Source: Maylandia zebra
Lineage: Eukaryota > Chordata > Actinopteri > Cichliformes > Cichlidae
NCBI RefSeq assembly: GCF_041146795.1
Contig: NC_135169.1
Coordinates: forward strand, 13,620,352-13,684,351
DNA: 64,000 bases
Direction of reading: 5' to 3'
A model generated the notes under the pieces. It saw nothing but the letters and a program-made list of their open reading frames with translations, ran no database searches and had not been told where the DNA came from. This document shows, one piece after another, positions 24,793-36,409 of the stretch. The first letter of the stretch is position 1; every line of letters begins with the position of its first letter. The position numbers and the translations under genes were made by a program.

Positions 24793-25755
24793 CTATACCA
24801 GGTTTGCACACACAGTAGCTGGTATTTTGGCCCATTCCTCCATGCAGATCTTCTCGAGAGCAGTGATGTTTTGGGGCTGTCGCCGAGCAACACGGACTTT
24901 CAACTCCCGCCACAGATTTTCTATGGGGTTGAGGTCTGGAGACTGGCTAGGCCACTCCAGGACTTTCAAATGCTTCTTACGGAGCCACTCCTTTGTTGCC
25001 CGGGCGGTGTGTTTTGGATCATTGTCATGTTGGAAGACCCAGCCTCGTTTCATCTTCAAAGTTCTCACTGATGGAAGGAGGTTTTGGCTCAAAATCTCAC
25101 GATACATGGCCCCATTCATTCTGTCCTTAACACGGATCAGTCGTCCTGTCCCCTTGGCAGAAAAACAGCCCCATAGCATGATGTTTCCACCCCCATGCTT
25201 CACAGTAGGTATGGTGTTCTTGGGATGCAACTCAGTATTCTTCTTCCTCCAAACACGACGAGTTGAGTTTATACCAAAAAGTTCTACTTTGGTTTCATCT
25301 GACCACATGACATTCTCCCAATCCTCTGCTGTATCATCCATGTGCTCTCTGGCAAACTTCAGACGGGCCTGGACATGCACTGGCTTCAGCAGCGAACACG
25401 TCTGGCACTGCGGGATTTGATTCCCTGCCGTTGTAGTGTGTTACTGATGGTGACCTTTGTTACTTTGGTCCCAGCTCTCTGCAGGTCATTCACCAAGTCC
25501 CCCCGTGTGGTTCTGGGATCTTTGCTCACCGTTTTCATGATCATTTTGACCCCACGGGATGAGATCTTGCGTGGAGCCCCAGATCGAGGGAGATTATCAG
25601 TGGTCTTGTATGTCTTCCATTTTCTGATGATTGCTCCCACAGTTGATTTTTTTCACACCAAGCTGCTTGCCTATTGTAGATTCACTCTTCCCAGTCTGGT
25701 GCAGGTCTACAATACTTTTCCTGGTGTCCTTTGAAAGCTCTTTGGTCTTGGCCAT
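24793..25755 (-). pseudogene. Tc1 transposase, frameshifted (DD34E)
   Basis: Begins at the ATG at 25755 (MAKTKELSKDT). It is broken by an extra A in an A-run near 25650, and again near 25385 where RRV is followed by an early stop in place of the usual continuation. The C-terminal part (24793-25380) retains [13 protein letters not shown] and [11 protein letters not shown], with 34 residues between the last Asp and the Glu. The protein cannot be made intact. Confidence 0.88.
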
Positions 25756-26002
25756 GGCGGAGTTTGGAGTCTGACTGTTTGAGGCTGTGGACAGGTGTCT
25801 TTTATACAGATGATGAGTTCAAACAGGTGCCATTCATACAGGTAACGAGTGGGGGACAGAAAAGCAGCTTCTTACAGAGGACGTTACAGGTCTGTGAGAG
25901 CCAGAGATTTTCCTTGTTTGAGGTGACCAAATACTTATTTTCCACCCTAATTTACGAATAAATTCTTTACAAATCCTACCATGTGAATTCATGGATTTTT
26001 TT

Positions 26003-29000
26003 ATTTTATTTATTTATTTATTTTTTTGCCTGTCCCGTTTGGCTCTTTTGCCATCAGAATTATTGTCTAAAGGCAAAGAAAGATGCCCAACGGATTTACT
26101 TTACCAAATTGACCATCCCAGCCTTGCCGTAATGGTCCATTTGATTCACCTTTTATTGTTTATTTTATTTTCACTTACTGAATACGGGACAGACTTGACT
26201 GGGGGAAAGAAGGGGAGAAAGAAAGAGGGAAAGAAAAACAGCTGAGAAGAGGGACGGGGGAGAAGGGCAAAAAACAAAAACCAACAGAATGAGCAGAGAA
26301 AAAAAAAAGAAATAAAAAATGCATATATCAATCACCTGGATCACCTGCTGAGAAAGAAAAAAAGAAAACAAGCAGAAGAGAACAAGAGTAATAGAATAAA
26401 CAGCATCACAATGATACATGGGAATATGACAGTAAATACTAAATATTAAACATTATTGTGCAGCACATAAGATCAACAGAACACAGTGTGCTTTGAAGTA
26501 GGAGCCAAAAAGGGTGTAGTTTGTGGGTGTGATCACCCGTGTGTACACCTGTGAGCATGGACGCGCTTGTTTTTTTAAAAGGTTCCTTCATGTAATGATC
26601 TGCTAGAGGGTGTGGGGGGGCCACAGCCCCGTCCTCCAGGGCATGAAGCAGGTATGGAGGAGATCAAAACTCCAGACATCCAGAGGCCCCCAGAACACAA
26701 GAGACCAAGGAAGACCAACAGAGGGGCAGCCGCGCCACTGTCCCAGAAAGAGCTGAGGAGAGTCCCAGATGAGGGCTCACTCAGCAGCCGCGGAGCAGAA
26801 GCCAGGGGGAGTTGCAGTGACGCGCCCGTGAGCTCCGCCGGCAGCCAGCCGTGCCTGAGTGACCGAGCCCCAGGCCGAGAGGCCGGGGGCACCCCACCTC
26901 CGAAGTGGCCCGAGCGAGCCCCAGGCTCCAGGCCCCGATAAGCGGCCGCCAAGGAGTGAGCCGGTGTGTACCTGGACGCCCATCCCCATCCGCGGACACA
27001 AAGAACCACCAACGCACCGATGTCTGAGGGAGTCCGCCACTGGCAGGGGAAGTGGTGGTAGGGGGAGATAGGCCTCCAAACCTTGGAGGGCCTGAGATGT
27101 CCCCAGAGAGGTGGCGCCTGACACCCAACCTGACATATAGACACAGAAATACAGGCACACACATATACAAACATCCATTCCCACCCTCATGCTCTCATAT
27201 GCACTTACTCCACACTCAACCAACGTGGAGACAGACACACGATCACACTCCCCAAGCGTACTCTACAAACTGGGTCTAGGTATCCTTGCCCCTGGAGGGG
27301 GGAACTGCACCCAGACCCAGGTGGTGTTACCCTTTTCCCTGCGGTGGGGGGAGGCAGACCGCCCCGACTCCGCAGCAGCAGGGAGGCCCCACACTCCAGA
27401 CCGCAGTCGGATGGCTAACTCCTCCTCCTAGCCCCCCCGCTCCAGCAGTTCGCAGAGAACGGGGGTGAGAGAAGACTCCAAACCTCCCTCCACCCGCTCA
27501 TTGTAGTGTTGATGCATGTGTGTTCTAAGGTGCATTTAAAACCCAGGAGGGCATGGAGCTACCTGCCAGAGAGCAGCAGGTAAGCGCATGGTCCCTCCTG
27601 CTAGCCCTCAATGTCTACGTGTATTTAACCTTGAGAGGTGGGCAACGACGCCAGGGGTGAGGTGTACACCCTGATGGTACTTTGGATTCCGTGTATCGTG
27701 CCCACCCCCAAGATCCTACATGTATGTGTAATGAGAGTGTGAGTAATGTGAATGTCTAAGTTGTGGGATAAAATTGAGGCAGAGGCAGCCAGAAGGGGAC
27801 GGGGGGGGGGGGGGGGGTAGCCTCCTCTGCACCCTGGTGACATACCCCTACTCCAAGGTCCTGCATGTGTGGGTGGTTGTGGTGGAGCGGGAAGAGGGAG
27901 GCAGCTGGAGATGGGGAGGGAAGGAAGGGAGGGGCAGGTGACCCCTCCCTGGGGCCAGCTCCCCCGCTGACCCCAGTAGGCACCCCCATACTCCGCGACC
28001 CGCCAGGGAAAGGGGGCCCAGGCCCATCCAGACCGGGGCCCAGTGCAGTAGCGCCCTCCGGCCCCACAGAGCCCGGGACAGTCCACCCAACCCCACCACA
28101 GAGAAAACTGCACCCACCCCACCATCCACTCATCTTCCAGACTACATAAGACAATAAACACCCAGGCTGAGATCTTCCTCCACCTCTCCTGTATCTCCCC
28201 CTCCTGCAGAGGGAGCTCCCGAGGAGAGGAAAGCTCCTGCAAGATGTGACAATCTCCCCCACCAGTTGAAGAGCCCCCCAGGTGGCTCGATGCACCAGCG
28301 GCACCCTGCTCCAGGGGTGGGCCCCCAAGCACCCACCCGCCCACAACCCCGGCAACACACCAACCAGGACCCAAGCCCCCGAGGCCCGGCCCGGGCCCCA
28401 GCCCAGAGACGGAGCGCCCCCAGAACCTCACGCCCATCCTGGACCCACCCAGGGGCAGCCAGGCTACCAGGTCAGTAACCCACGTCCGTCAGCACAGACC
28501 CTCCCCTAGCCCCGCTGCACGCAGCCGCGAGGAAACAGTCACATGAGAGCCAACAGAGCCCCTAACTGGACATGACCGCTACCCCGGGTTGAGCCCCCCA
28601 AGGAAGATGCCTCCGGGGAACCCCCCGACGCCCTAAGCCTGTCCCTACCCCCACACCAATCACAACAGTGAAGGTGGGACCAAACTATGACCCCCCCACC
28701 CCCACTAGGTGATGGAGCTGATCAAAGGAGCCCAGAGCAATTGATCTGATGTGGTGGCAGAGGCTGTATCAAGACTAATGTAATCTAATAGATAATTTCT
28801 ATATTGGTTAGAATTAAGATTATTTTTATTTTTCCAGTTCATGAGGACTGTTTTCTTGGCTATGCATAGGGCAGTGAAAACCATATGGGCTATATTCTTT
28901 TCTGAAGTGACATTATCTAAGCTGCCCAACAAACACACTAAGGGGGAAGTTGGAATGTTACATTTCAGACACTTCGATAAGTCTTCACATATCTCGCGCC

Positions 29001-31040
29001 AAAACTTCTGAACTGGTGGACAGAACCAAAGAGCGTGGATATAATTGTCCGGTGAATTGGTTTGGCAGTGAGAGCAGTTGTTGGTAGACGTAAAGCCCAT
29101 CTTGAACATCCGATGACCTGTATAGTGCACTCTATGTAATATTTTGTATTGAATTAATTGAAGACTGGGATTTCTAATTAGATGAAAGGTTTTTAAGCAA
29201 ATCTGAGACCAGAAATTTAGGTCTAAGTTAACTGATAAATCCGCTTCCCATTTTGCAATAGGAAGTGATATTGATTCATCTGTTTTGGAAAGCATTCTGT
29301 ATATTTTGGATAGTAATTTGGGGGTTTTAAGAGTAAGAAATTGAACCACACTTGGTGGTGTTTGTAGTTCAACTTGACCTGGTTTAAATTTCTTTTTTAC
29401 TATGGATTTAATTTGTTGATATTCTAAAAATCTTTTCTTGTTGATTCCATATTGTGTAACTAGTCCATCAAATGAGATAAATTCTGTTCCTTCTAGTATA
29501 TGTTCTAAATATTTGATTCCTTTACCACTCCAATCTGAAAAGTTTATCATATTATTGTTTTGTAATATGTCAGGGTTGTTCCAGATAGGTGTACGTTTGC
29601 ATGGGATTAATGAAGACGCCGTCAATTTTAGAAACTCCCACCATGCTGTCAGAGAAGAGCTGATATTGATGCTTTTAAACCATTCATGTCGTTGGATGTT
29701 TGAGCTGATAAATGGTAGGTCTGAGATCTCTAGATTATTGCAAAGTGCTTGTTCTACATCTAGCCAAGGTTCATCTAAGAGGGTATGTTTTAGCCATCCT
29801 GAGATAAACTGAAGCCTGTTGGCTAAGAAGTAGTGCTGAAAGTTAGGCAGTTCTAGTCCTCCTTTATCCTTGGTCTTTTGTAGTGTTTTTAAGCTTATAC
29901 GTGGGGGTTTATTTTTCCAAAGGAATTTGGACAGACATGAATCTAGAGATCTGAACCAATCTTGTGGCGGTTTAGTTGGGATCATTGAGAATAAATAATT
30001 TATTTTTGGTAAGACCATCATTTTTATAGCGGCAACCCTTCCCATGAGTGATATGGGTAGACATTTCCATCTAGCCAGATCATCTTCTACCTTCTTTAAA
30101 AGTGGGATATGGTTTAATTTAGTTAGATCTGCAAGCTTGGGAGAAACATTAATACCTAAATATTTTATATTTCCCGATTGCAGTGGTGTAGAAGAGGAAT
30201 TATGGAGGGAGCAATTAATCGGTAGAACTGTAGATTTTGACCAGTTAATTGAGTAATCTGATATTCTTGCAAAAGAGTTTATCAATTCAATCACCCCAGA
30301 GATATTGGTTTGTGAATTTTGGAGAAAGAGTAACACATCATCCGCAAAAAGGCTGATTTTATGTTCCACGTTCTTGCATTTTATGCCCTTAATTACTGAA
30401 TTCTGTCTAATTGCTGCTGCTAGTGGTTCAATAAAAATTGCAAACAGTGAAGGGGAGAGTGGGCATCCCTGCCTGGTGCCCCTCAAGAGACAGAAGCTGG
30501 AGGATGTCTGGTCATTTGTTCTAACACAAGCTGTTGGGGAATTATATAATATTTTTTAACCAGTTTATGAAAGAGGATCCAAAACCAAATTTGTGTAAAG
30601 TTGCAAATAGAAATTTCCAGTTAACTCTGTCAAATGCTTTTTCTGCGTCTAAAGAGAATATTGTAGTTTCTAGGTTTTTACTGTATGAGTAGTCTATCAA
30701 ATTAAGTAATCTACGTGTATTTGTTGATGAGTGCCTACCTTTTATGAAACCAGTTTGGTCAGGATGAATTAAGAGGGGGGTTATTTTCTCCAGTCTCTTT
30801 GAGAGAGCTTTGCAGATTATTTTAAGGTCTACATTTATAAGGGATATTGGACGATAGCTTGAGGGATATACAGGGTCTTTGCCTGGTTTTAGCAGGAGAT
30901 TAATGTTTGCAGAATTCATATTTGATGGAAGTCTGCCCTTTTCTTTAATTTCCAACAACATTCTGTAGAAAACTGGTGCTAGAATCGACCAGAATTCTTT
31001 GTAGAATTCTGCAGGAAAGCCGTCTGGACCTGGAGCCTGC
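26003..31040 (-). mobile_element. 5'-truncated L1-like (Tx1/Swimmer-type) LINE nested in a Tc1 element
   Basis: A retroposed insertion in minus orientation, with a T-rich/poly-A end at the left (26003 onward) and a 5' truncation at the right. A target duplication ATGGATTTTTTT flanks it at 25991-26002 and 31041-31052. It holds the C-terminal two thirds of ORF2 and a long, very C-rich (plus strand) 3' untranslated region of about 2.7 kb. A 17-base G run lies near 27801-27817. Confidence 0.88.
26020..28704 (-). other. Long GC-rich 3' untranslated region of the L1-like LINE
   Basis: Between the stop of the reverse transcriptase frame and the poly-A end. It is strongly strand-biased (C-rich on plus, G-rich on minus). 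Several long open frames occur on both strands, but they are low-complexity Pro/Gly/Arg-rich artefacts without family resemblance or splice support. Confidence 0.6.
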
Positions 31041-31057
31041 ATGGATTTTTTTTTCAC
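28705..31057 (-). pseudogene. L1-like ORF2 reverse transcriptase, one frameshift
   Basis: The first part (30542 up to the truncation) reads APGPDGFPAEFYKEF, YRPISLINVDLKI and SLDAEKAFDRV, the fingers/palm motifs of L1 reverse transcriptases. The second (28705-30486) continues with TRQGCPLSP, the catalytic FADD in SLFADDVLLF, then KYLGINVSP and GRVAAIKM, and the C-terminal region to the stop. A single-base frame change near 30545 (LKNII then YNSPTACV in the next frame) is the only break between them. The endonuclease domain is missing through 5' truncation, so the copy is dead. Confidence 0.88.
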
Positions 31058-31175
31058 ATTCTGTCTCTCACAGTTGAAGTGTACCTCTGGTGCAAATTAC
31101 TGACCTCTGTCATCATTTTAAGTGGGGGAACTTGCACAATCGGTGGCTGACTAAATACTTTTTTGCCCCACTGTA

Positions 31176-31757
31176 TCACATATGCAGGACACCTTAAACT
31201 AGTTTTTTAATTAAGCAGCAAGGCAGAACAAAGTCGGGGCTGTATCAAGACACGCGGAATAAACCCCAATTCAACCAGACCCAGAACTGATCCAGAATTA
31301 AAACAGGATGTAGTGCTGTTTTAATTCCAGTTCAAAATCAGGACTACTGAGGATTTAACCAGGACAGAACCAGAATCAGAACTAGATGATAGTAGCACTA
31401 AAAATCATCATAGACCTGCACTACACTTATTTTTTTTTATTCTACCAAAGTCCACTATTTAGATTGAGAAAAGTTTATATAATTATTTAGCCTTGTTGTG
31501 CAAACAAGCCTGCAGAACTTAGTAAATATAGAATTTGAAAAATAGCAAACCTAAAAAGAATCACTAGGTACGAGATACATGAGTACCTATGATACGGTGG
31601 TACTTTTGGCAAACGACCATTTGACTAACATGTGTGTCTCACCTGCTCTTGTTCATCTCTGTTCTGTCCTCATTCTCCATCTCCCTCTCTGCTCCTCTCT
31701 CTCTCTCTCCCTCTCTGTTCCTCTCTCTCCCTCTTTGTGCTGACAATCATCAAATAT
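31176..31757. other. Intergenic, with a CT-rich simple repeat at 31676-31738
   Basis: No exon-like or transposon-like structure was seen apart from a pyrimidine-rich run of TCTCTC and CCCTCTCT units. Confidence 0.5.
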
Positions 31758-31758
31758 A

Positions 31759-32351
31759 CAATTGAAACCAGATATTTATGTACTCTTCAGATAAAAACAC
31801 TTTTTTAATTGTAACATCAAATCAGACTAAATGTTTAATTTTTAGATTGATAAATATAAAAAACATATTTGTTAACTTTAAGAGTAAAGAGAGAAACTAT
31901 CTGTATTTCTTAATTGCAAATGGCACCAAATTGTATTCAAATTGAGCCACACTTATGGAGCTCCACAATTGTTTTCCTGGTGTTTTGGTTGACATCTCTT
32001 AATTTTCCCATTTCAAAGAAACAGGCTCTGTGTTTTGCCTTATATGCATCCACAGCTGTGCCACCAATTTACTCACATGGACTCTACTAACCTATCAGAA
32101 GCTTCTTCAGCTCAAAATGGAATCGTCTGGAGTTTTCTTATTAATTAACAATAAACTTAGTGTACATGTACTCCTAAATTTGATGAAAATGATAAAACAA
32201 TAGACAGCTCTTTCTCTCTTTAACTAATTCAAAAGATATTTCAATATTTATTTATCCAAAACAGAACAAGTTTACTCTAAATTGATGTTGTACAGTAAAA
32301 AAATTCTCTTGTGTTTTCCCTAAAGTGTATGTAAATATCTAGTTTAAACTG
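31759..32351. mobile_element. Short non-autonomous Tc1-like element (degraded inverted repeats)
   Basis: The left end (CAATTGAAACCAGATATTTA) and the complement of the right end (CAGTTTAAACTAGATATTTA) match closely, continuing into a shared run before AAACAC. This terminus type is typical of Tc1 elements of the Sleeping-Beauty-like kind. The interior holds a few transposase-like words but no frame. Confidence 0.65.
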
Positions 32352-32460
32352 TGAATATCCTGCTGTGTATTGAAATTCCTCTTGTTTTGCATAGAAATAT
32401 GCTGAACAACATACAAACCATAATATATAAAATACTACCAGAGTTTTTTCTTTGAAAGAA

Positions 32461-33022
32461 GCTTCGGGTGATCCGAAGGGCCAGCTCTGTTCTAGGATGC
32501 CCTCTGGACCCAGTGGAGGTGGTGAGTGACAGGAGAACGGCGGCTAAGCTGTCATCCCTGATGGACAACATCTCCCACCCCATGCAGCAGACTGTGACAG
32601 CACTGAGCAGCTCCTTCAGTGGGAGACTGCGGCACCCACGGTGTGGGACGGAGAGATTTCGCAGGTCTTTCCTCCCCACTGCTGTCAGACTCCATAATAA
32701 AGACTTTAACTGATCAAGCACACACATCCATACATATGCAATAATACTAAGTGCAATAATCCTTTCTGTCATCGTTGTATTTTTACTCAGTTGTATATAG
32801 TATTTGTATTTGTATTCTATTTTTATCTTATTGTATATTTATTTTATTTTATTCTGCTGTATATAGTATTTTATTTTATTCTATTCTGTACAGTTGTGTA
32901 CTGTATTTATTCTTATTGTATTCTAATTTTTGCCTCATAACTTTTGCACTGTCCACTTCCTGCTGTGACAAAACAAATTTCCCACGTGTGGGACTAATAA
33001 AGGTTATCTTATCTTATCTTAT
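32461..33022 (+). pseudogene. 3' end of an L2/Rex1-like LINE with (TTATC)n tail
   Basis: A frame from about 32461 to 32713 reads VIRRASSVLGCPLDPVE, then FRRSFLPTAVRLHN and a stop. This is the conserved C-terminal domain of fish L2/Rex1-type LINEs. It is followed by a 3' untranslated tail ending in ACTAATAAAGG and a TTATC repeat. The reverse transcriptase core is missing (5' truncation). Confidence 0.7.
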
Positions 33023-33024
33023 GT

Positions 33025-35585
33025 CCATTCTTGTATATTAGTGCATTACTGAAACCGATTTATTTAGCCTGGAGGGAAACAACTGAAAATATGAAATAAA
33101 CACACATGTAAGCTAAGACTCTCTAAAGAAACAGCATTGTTGTTGTTCGGCTTTTCATTTCGCCATTTGTTGATTCACTTGAAGAGCAAGTAACGTAATA
33201 TGGGTCAAGCGATCAGTTTGATATCAATCTTTCGTGATACACCGTCATATTTACATTATTTGTACAGTACAAATGATTTGCTTTGGTATCTGGTCAAACT
33301 TCCATTCTCCTCTGTCTGCCTGGCTCCGTTTCTCCAACAGCGCACTCGCAAGCAGCAGCTGCCCCGCCCCCTCGCTCAGTCGCTTAGTGCCTGAGCTCGG
33401 ATCATACCAATATTAGGGGGGATTTACGCACAGTCGTAAATTCCCACAGTGTGCACTATGTGCTTCGAATATTGTGTGTAGTTTTTGTTTTATACAGTTG
33501 TCAGCCAGGCATCTAACTATGAAAAAATTACACTCCAAAAGACGCCAGGCTTCTGAAAAAACAACCCGGGCTTAAGCCCAGTAAGCCACCCCCACGCTCC
33601 GCCACTGCATTAGCTAAGGCTGCACTTTTTGCAGCGAAACTATTTCTGTATCAGTAATATGTTTTCCTTTTGTCTTTTAATAATCTCGTGGAACTGCACA
33701 TGATTATTTGTAGCTACACTAAAAAAAAAGGGATTGGCCAGCTCTTGGATTTACGTAAGCACCTTGCGTGTATTTAACACAATTGCCTCATGGTTTAAAG
33801 TTAAGTGTAACTATATAGTGTAAAAACTACATAATATGCAGAGCGGATAGATAAGAATTGTTCATATCATGTTTGAGTGAAGTAAGTCAATGATATAGCA
33901 ATGTTAATTCTCGCGACACTGCACGGGATTTCAGTCTTGCACGCTTTGGATCGTGGTTTCAGGAAGGCATCCATCTCAGTCAAGTCGAACAGCTGCCTCT
34001 ACGTTTTTTTGGTATACCGAAAAAAGTAAATTGGGTGGTTGTTACATTAAAAAAGTCTACCTTGTAATTTGAACACAAAATTTTCATGTTTCTATCTTGA
34101 ACGTAATTAAATCATGTAGGATCTGTACGAAATTCAACAACTTAATTTGTTCTTGTTGAGATGACCTGATACAATCTAGTAAGAGTGGTTAGTTGCTGGA
34201 CTAATGAAATTAACAAGATCACATGAGATTTCAAACTGCAGGAAAATCACTAGAGTTATAAGAGGCAGACAACTACACACACACAACGTATATGCTATTG
34301 CTATTTATTGTGGTTTAACCTGTCAAGGACAAAAACGTACAGAAAATTCTGCATTAAGCCTTGATATTGTAGCTTTCCCACTCAAAAAAATGAAACGTTG
34401 ACTTTAATTAAAATTATTTTGTCAACAGGTTCCACGAAATTGCGTTGTGTTAGTTTAAAGCAAAAATCTTTAAGTCATCTAATTTTAAAAAACTACTTAG
34501 GATTAACAAGAGATATTTAAGACTAAATCAAGTTATGTTGTATGAACATAAATTATGTATTTACAGGTTAGATAGCTTAGATTAGTTACTTAAACACATT
34601 TCTTATTTGTGGCAGTAAAATGTTAAATTTAAGTTAGATTAATTCAAATATTATATTTTCAGCCACCTTATGCTTTACTAATTAGTTTTACATAAATCTA
34701 TTTTGTCAACAGGTTCCACACAAATGAATTAAGTACATCCAACTTATCTTTTTTAAATTCCTTTATTGCCAACACATTCAGTGAGCATTTGTGTAAATCC
34801 AGTCCGAAACAAAACACAACAGCTCATTAGGGTTAGTAACTAACAGTATGTAGACAGAAGCAACATCAAGACTTTAAATTAAATGTCTGTATCTGCCAGA
34901 AATAGAAGAAAAAACATTGAAGACCACATAACACATTGATAAGATGACACTTGAGTTATGCACATGTGATGTCTGTGGAGTTCTTTTTCTTTAAAAGTGT
35001 CTGAAATGAATAGCAAAGTTGCTATTTGCAATGATTGCTTAGGGTCAGTCCAGTAACACAACTTTAACAATGCAAAGGGAAGTGCCCACTTTTAATTACA
35101 ATTAAAAAAATGTATGTAATAATTTTAATAAAAATATAGTCCATTGATATTAGCAATTAAACAAAATTATATCAACATCCCAAATAAAACTTTAATAAAA
35201 CATGCCAACATATGGTCTAACAATAAAACAGCTTTCAGTTTTTTTGCAACAGCACAGCAGTAACCATTTAACACTTGCCACTGTCAAAATTTCTTTTACC
35301 AGTGTATCGGCAAAGAACTTGAGTTGCAAACATTTTGACATGGAAACAACTGTTCATTTTTAAAAGTCCGCAAAGTATACATTAATCCTGCATTCCTAAA
35401 TTACTCTTATTCTTAGTATGTATTGCAATTACCTTTACAATGCACACAATGTAGCCCAAACACAATATGAACATACTTCCACCTCATAACAATATGCCTT
35501 GAACGTTAATATACACACCACCCTTCAACATTTCTGGTGCAGTATCATCCCTCAATTAAATCTCGATACTTTTGATTATCTCTTA
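33025..35585. other. Intergenic, unclassified
   Basis: A direct repeat of TTTGTCAACAGGTTCCAC (about 34422 and 34701) hints at an old element. The stretch around 33560-33605 has a transposon-like look without definable ends. No gene was seen. Confidence 0.4.
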
Positions 35586-35589
35586 CTGC

Positions 35590-36405
35590 CAGTTCCCAGA
35601 TCAGGATCAACATTGCAAGTGACCAATCAGAATGTTGTGACGTCATACTTTTTCGACTTTGGAAAAAAACGCAGTAAAACAAAAAACTGTACTTAAGCTG
35701 CGAGAAACCGCCTCTGTCCGCCGATCAATGGACCCTGACCCTAACCCTAACCCTTTAAGCAGAACTGATATTGTCCTTGCAACATTGGAATTTCATAAAT
35801 GCACGAATGGCTTGGCGTGCCAAAGAATAACGTCACAAGAATGTGATTGGTCGCTTGCAATGTTGATCCTGGAACAACATTTACTATGGCTGTCCCAATT
35901 CAGGGTCTGCAGCCTTAAAGTACGCAGCCTTAACGGTCCACAAGGGCCGCGTACTCAAAGACCGCTAAGGCCGGAAGTGAGAGCCTTGTGAAATGGGACG
36001 GTCTAGCCTCCATCGCGCTGCCCAGGTTGCCTAGCAGCCATGACACTAACAGCTGGAAACCTTTCATACAGCTTTGTTTGACAGAAATGAAGGAGAAAAT
36101 CTTTTGTTCATTTGTTTGTTTGTTTCTACATAGCTTTGATTTGATAAGTATCTGAGGCTGAGACCACAGGACTGTGAAATCATGATTATTGGGCTTCACT
36201 TCTGTACTGAACAGTCATTTAAGATTAGCTAGTAAATAACAATTAGCTAGCCGCATTTCAAGCAGCCCTTGAATTGGGACAGCCTTCGTCGCGTTGCTGT
36301 GACGTAATTGGCCTTAAAATGCGGCCTTTAAGGCTGCAGACCCTGAATTGGGATACAGCCTATGTTGTTCCAGGAACAACACCAACACGATAATATCAGA
36401 TCATC
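35590..36405. repeat. Palindromic repeat family X, copy A (interrupted by a MITE)
   Basis: The left arm has GATCAACATTGCAAGTGACC, then a CCAAT box and TGACGTCA at 35638-35645. The right arm (35830-35887 plus 36361-36405) carries the complement. The core holds a telomere-like ACCCTAACCCTAACCC at 35738-35753. Relatives are copy B (40125-40325, inverted) and copy C (41096-41233). Confidence 0.6.
35888..36360. mobile_element. 473-bp MITE nested in repeat family X
   Basis: Ends are GGCTGTCCCAATTCAGGGTC and the complement of GACCCTGAATTGGGATACAG+CC, with similarity continuing through a shared CTGCAGCCTTAA. It is flanked by TAT at 35885-35887 and 36361-36363. The uninterrupted relative at 41170-41200 shows a single ACTATGTTG at the insertion point. 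No coding capacity; the three-base duplication would fit a PIF/Harbinger-like mechanism, but the superfamily is uncertain. Confidence 0.75.
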
Positions 36406-36409
36406 CCAA

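Larger units (their letters stand above)
24510..31173 (-). mobile_element. Tc1-like transposon split by a nested L1-like LINE
   Basis: The left end at 24510 starts CAGTGGGGCAAAAAAGTATT. The right end at 31173 is its complement, with flanking TA at 24508-24509 and 31174-31175. Removing the LINE (26003-31040) and one copy of its target duplication leaves an element of about 1.6 kb, the normal Tc1 size. The transposase is on the minus strand and broken by frameshifts. Confidence 0.92.

Noticed and set aside
26575-28437. Long overlapping open frames on both strands, up to 270 codons
   Set aside because: They lie in the GC-rich 3' region of the LINE, are low-complexity Pro/Gly/Arg-rich, overlap in several frames and resemble no family.
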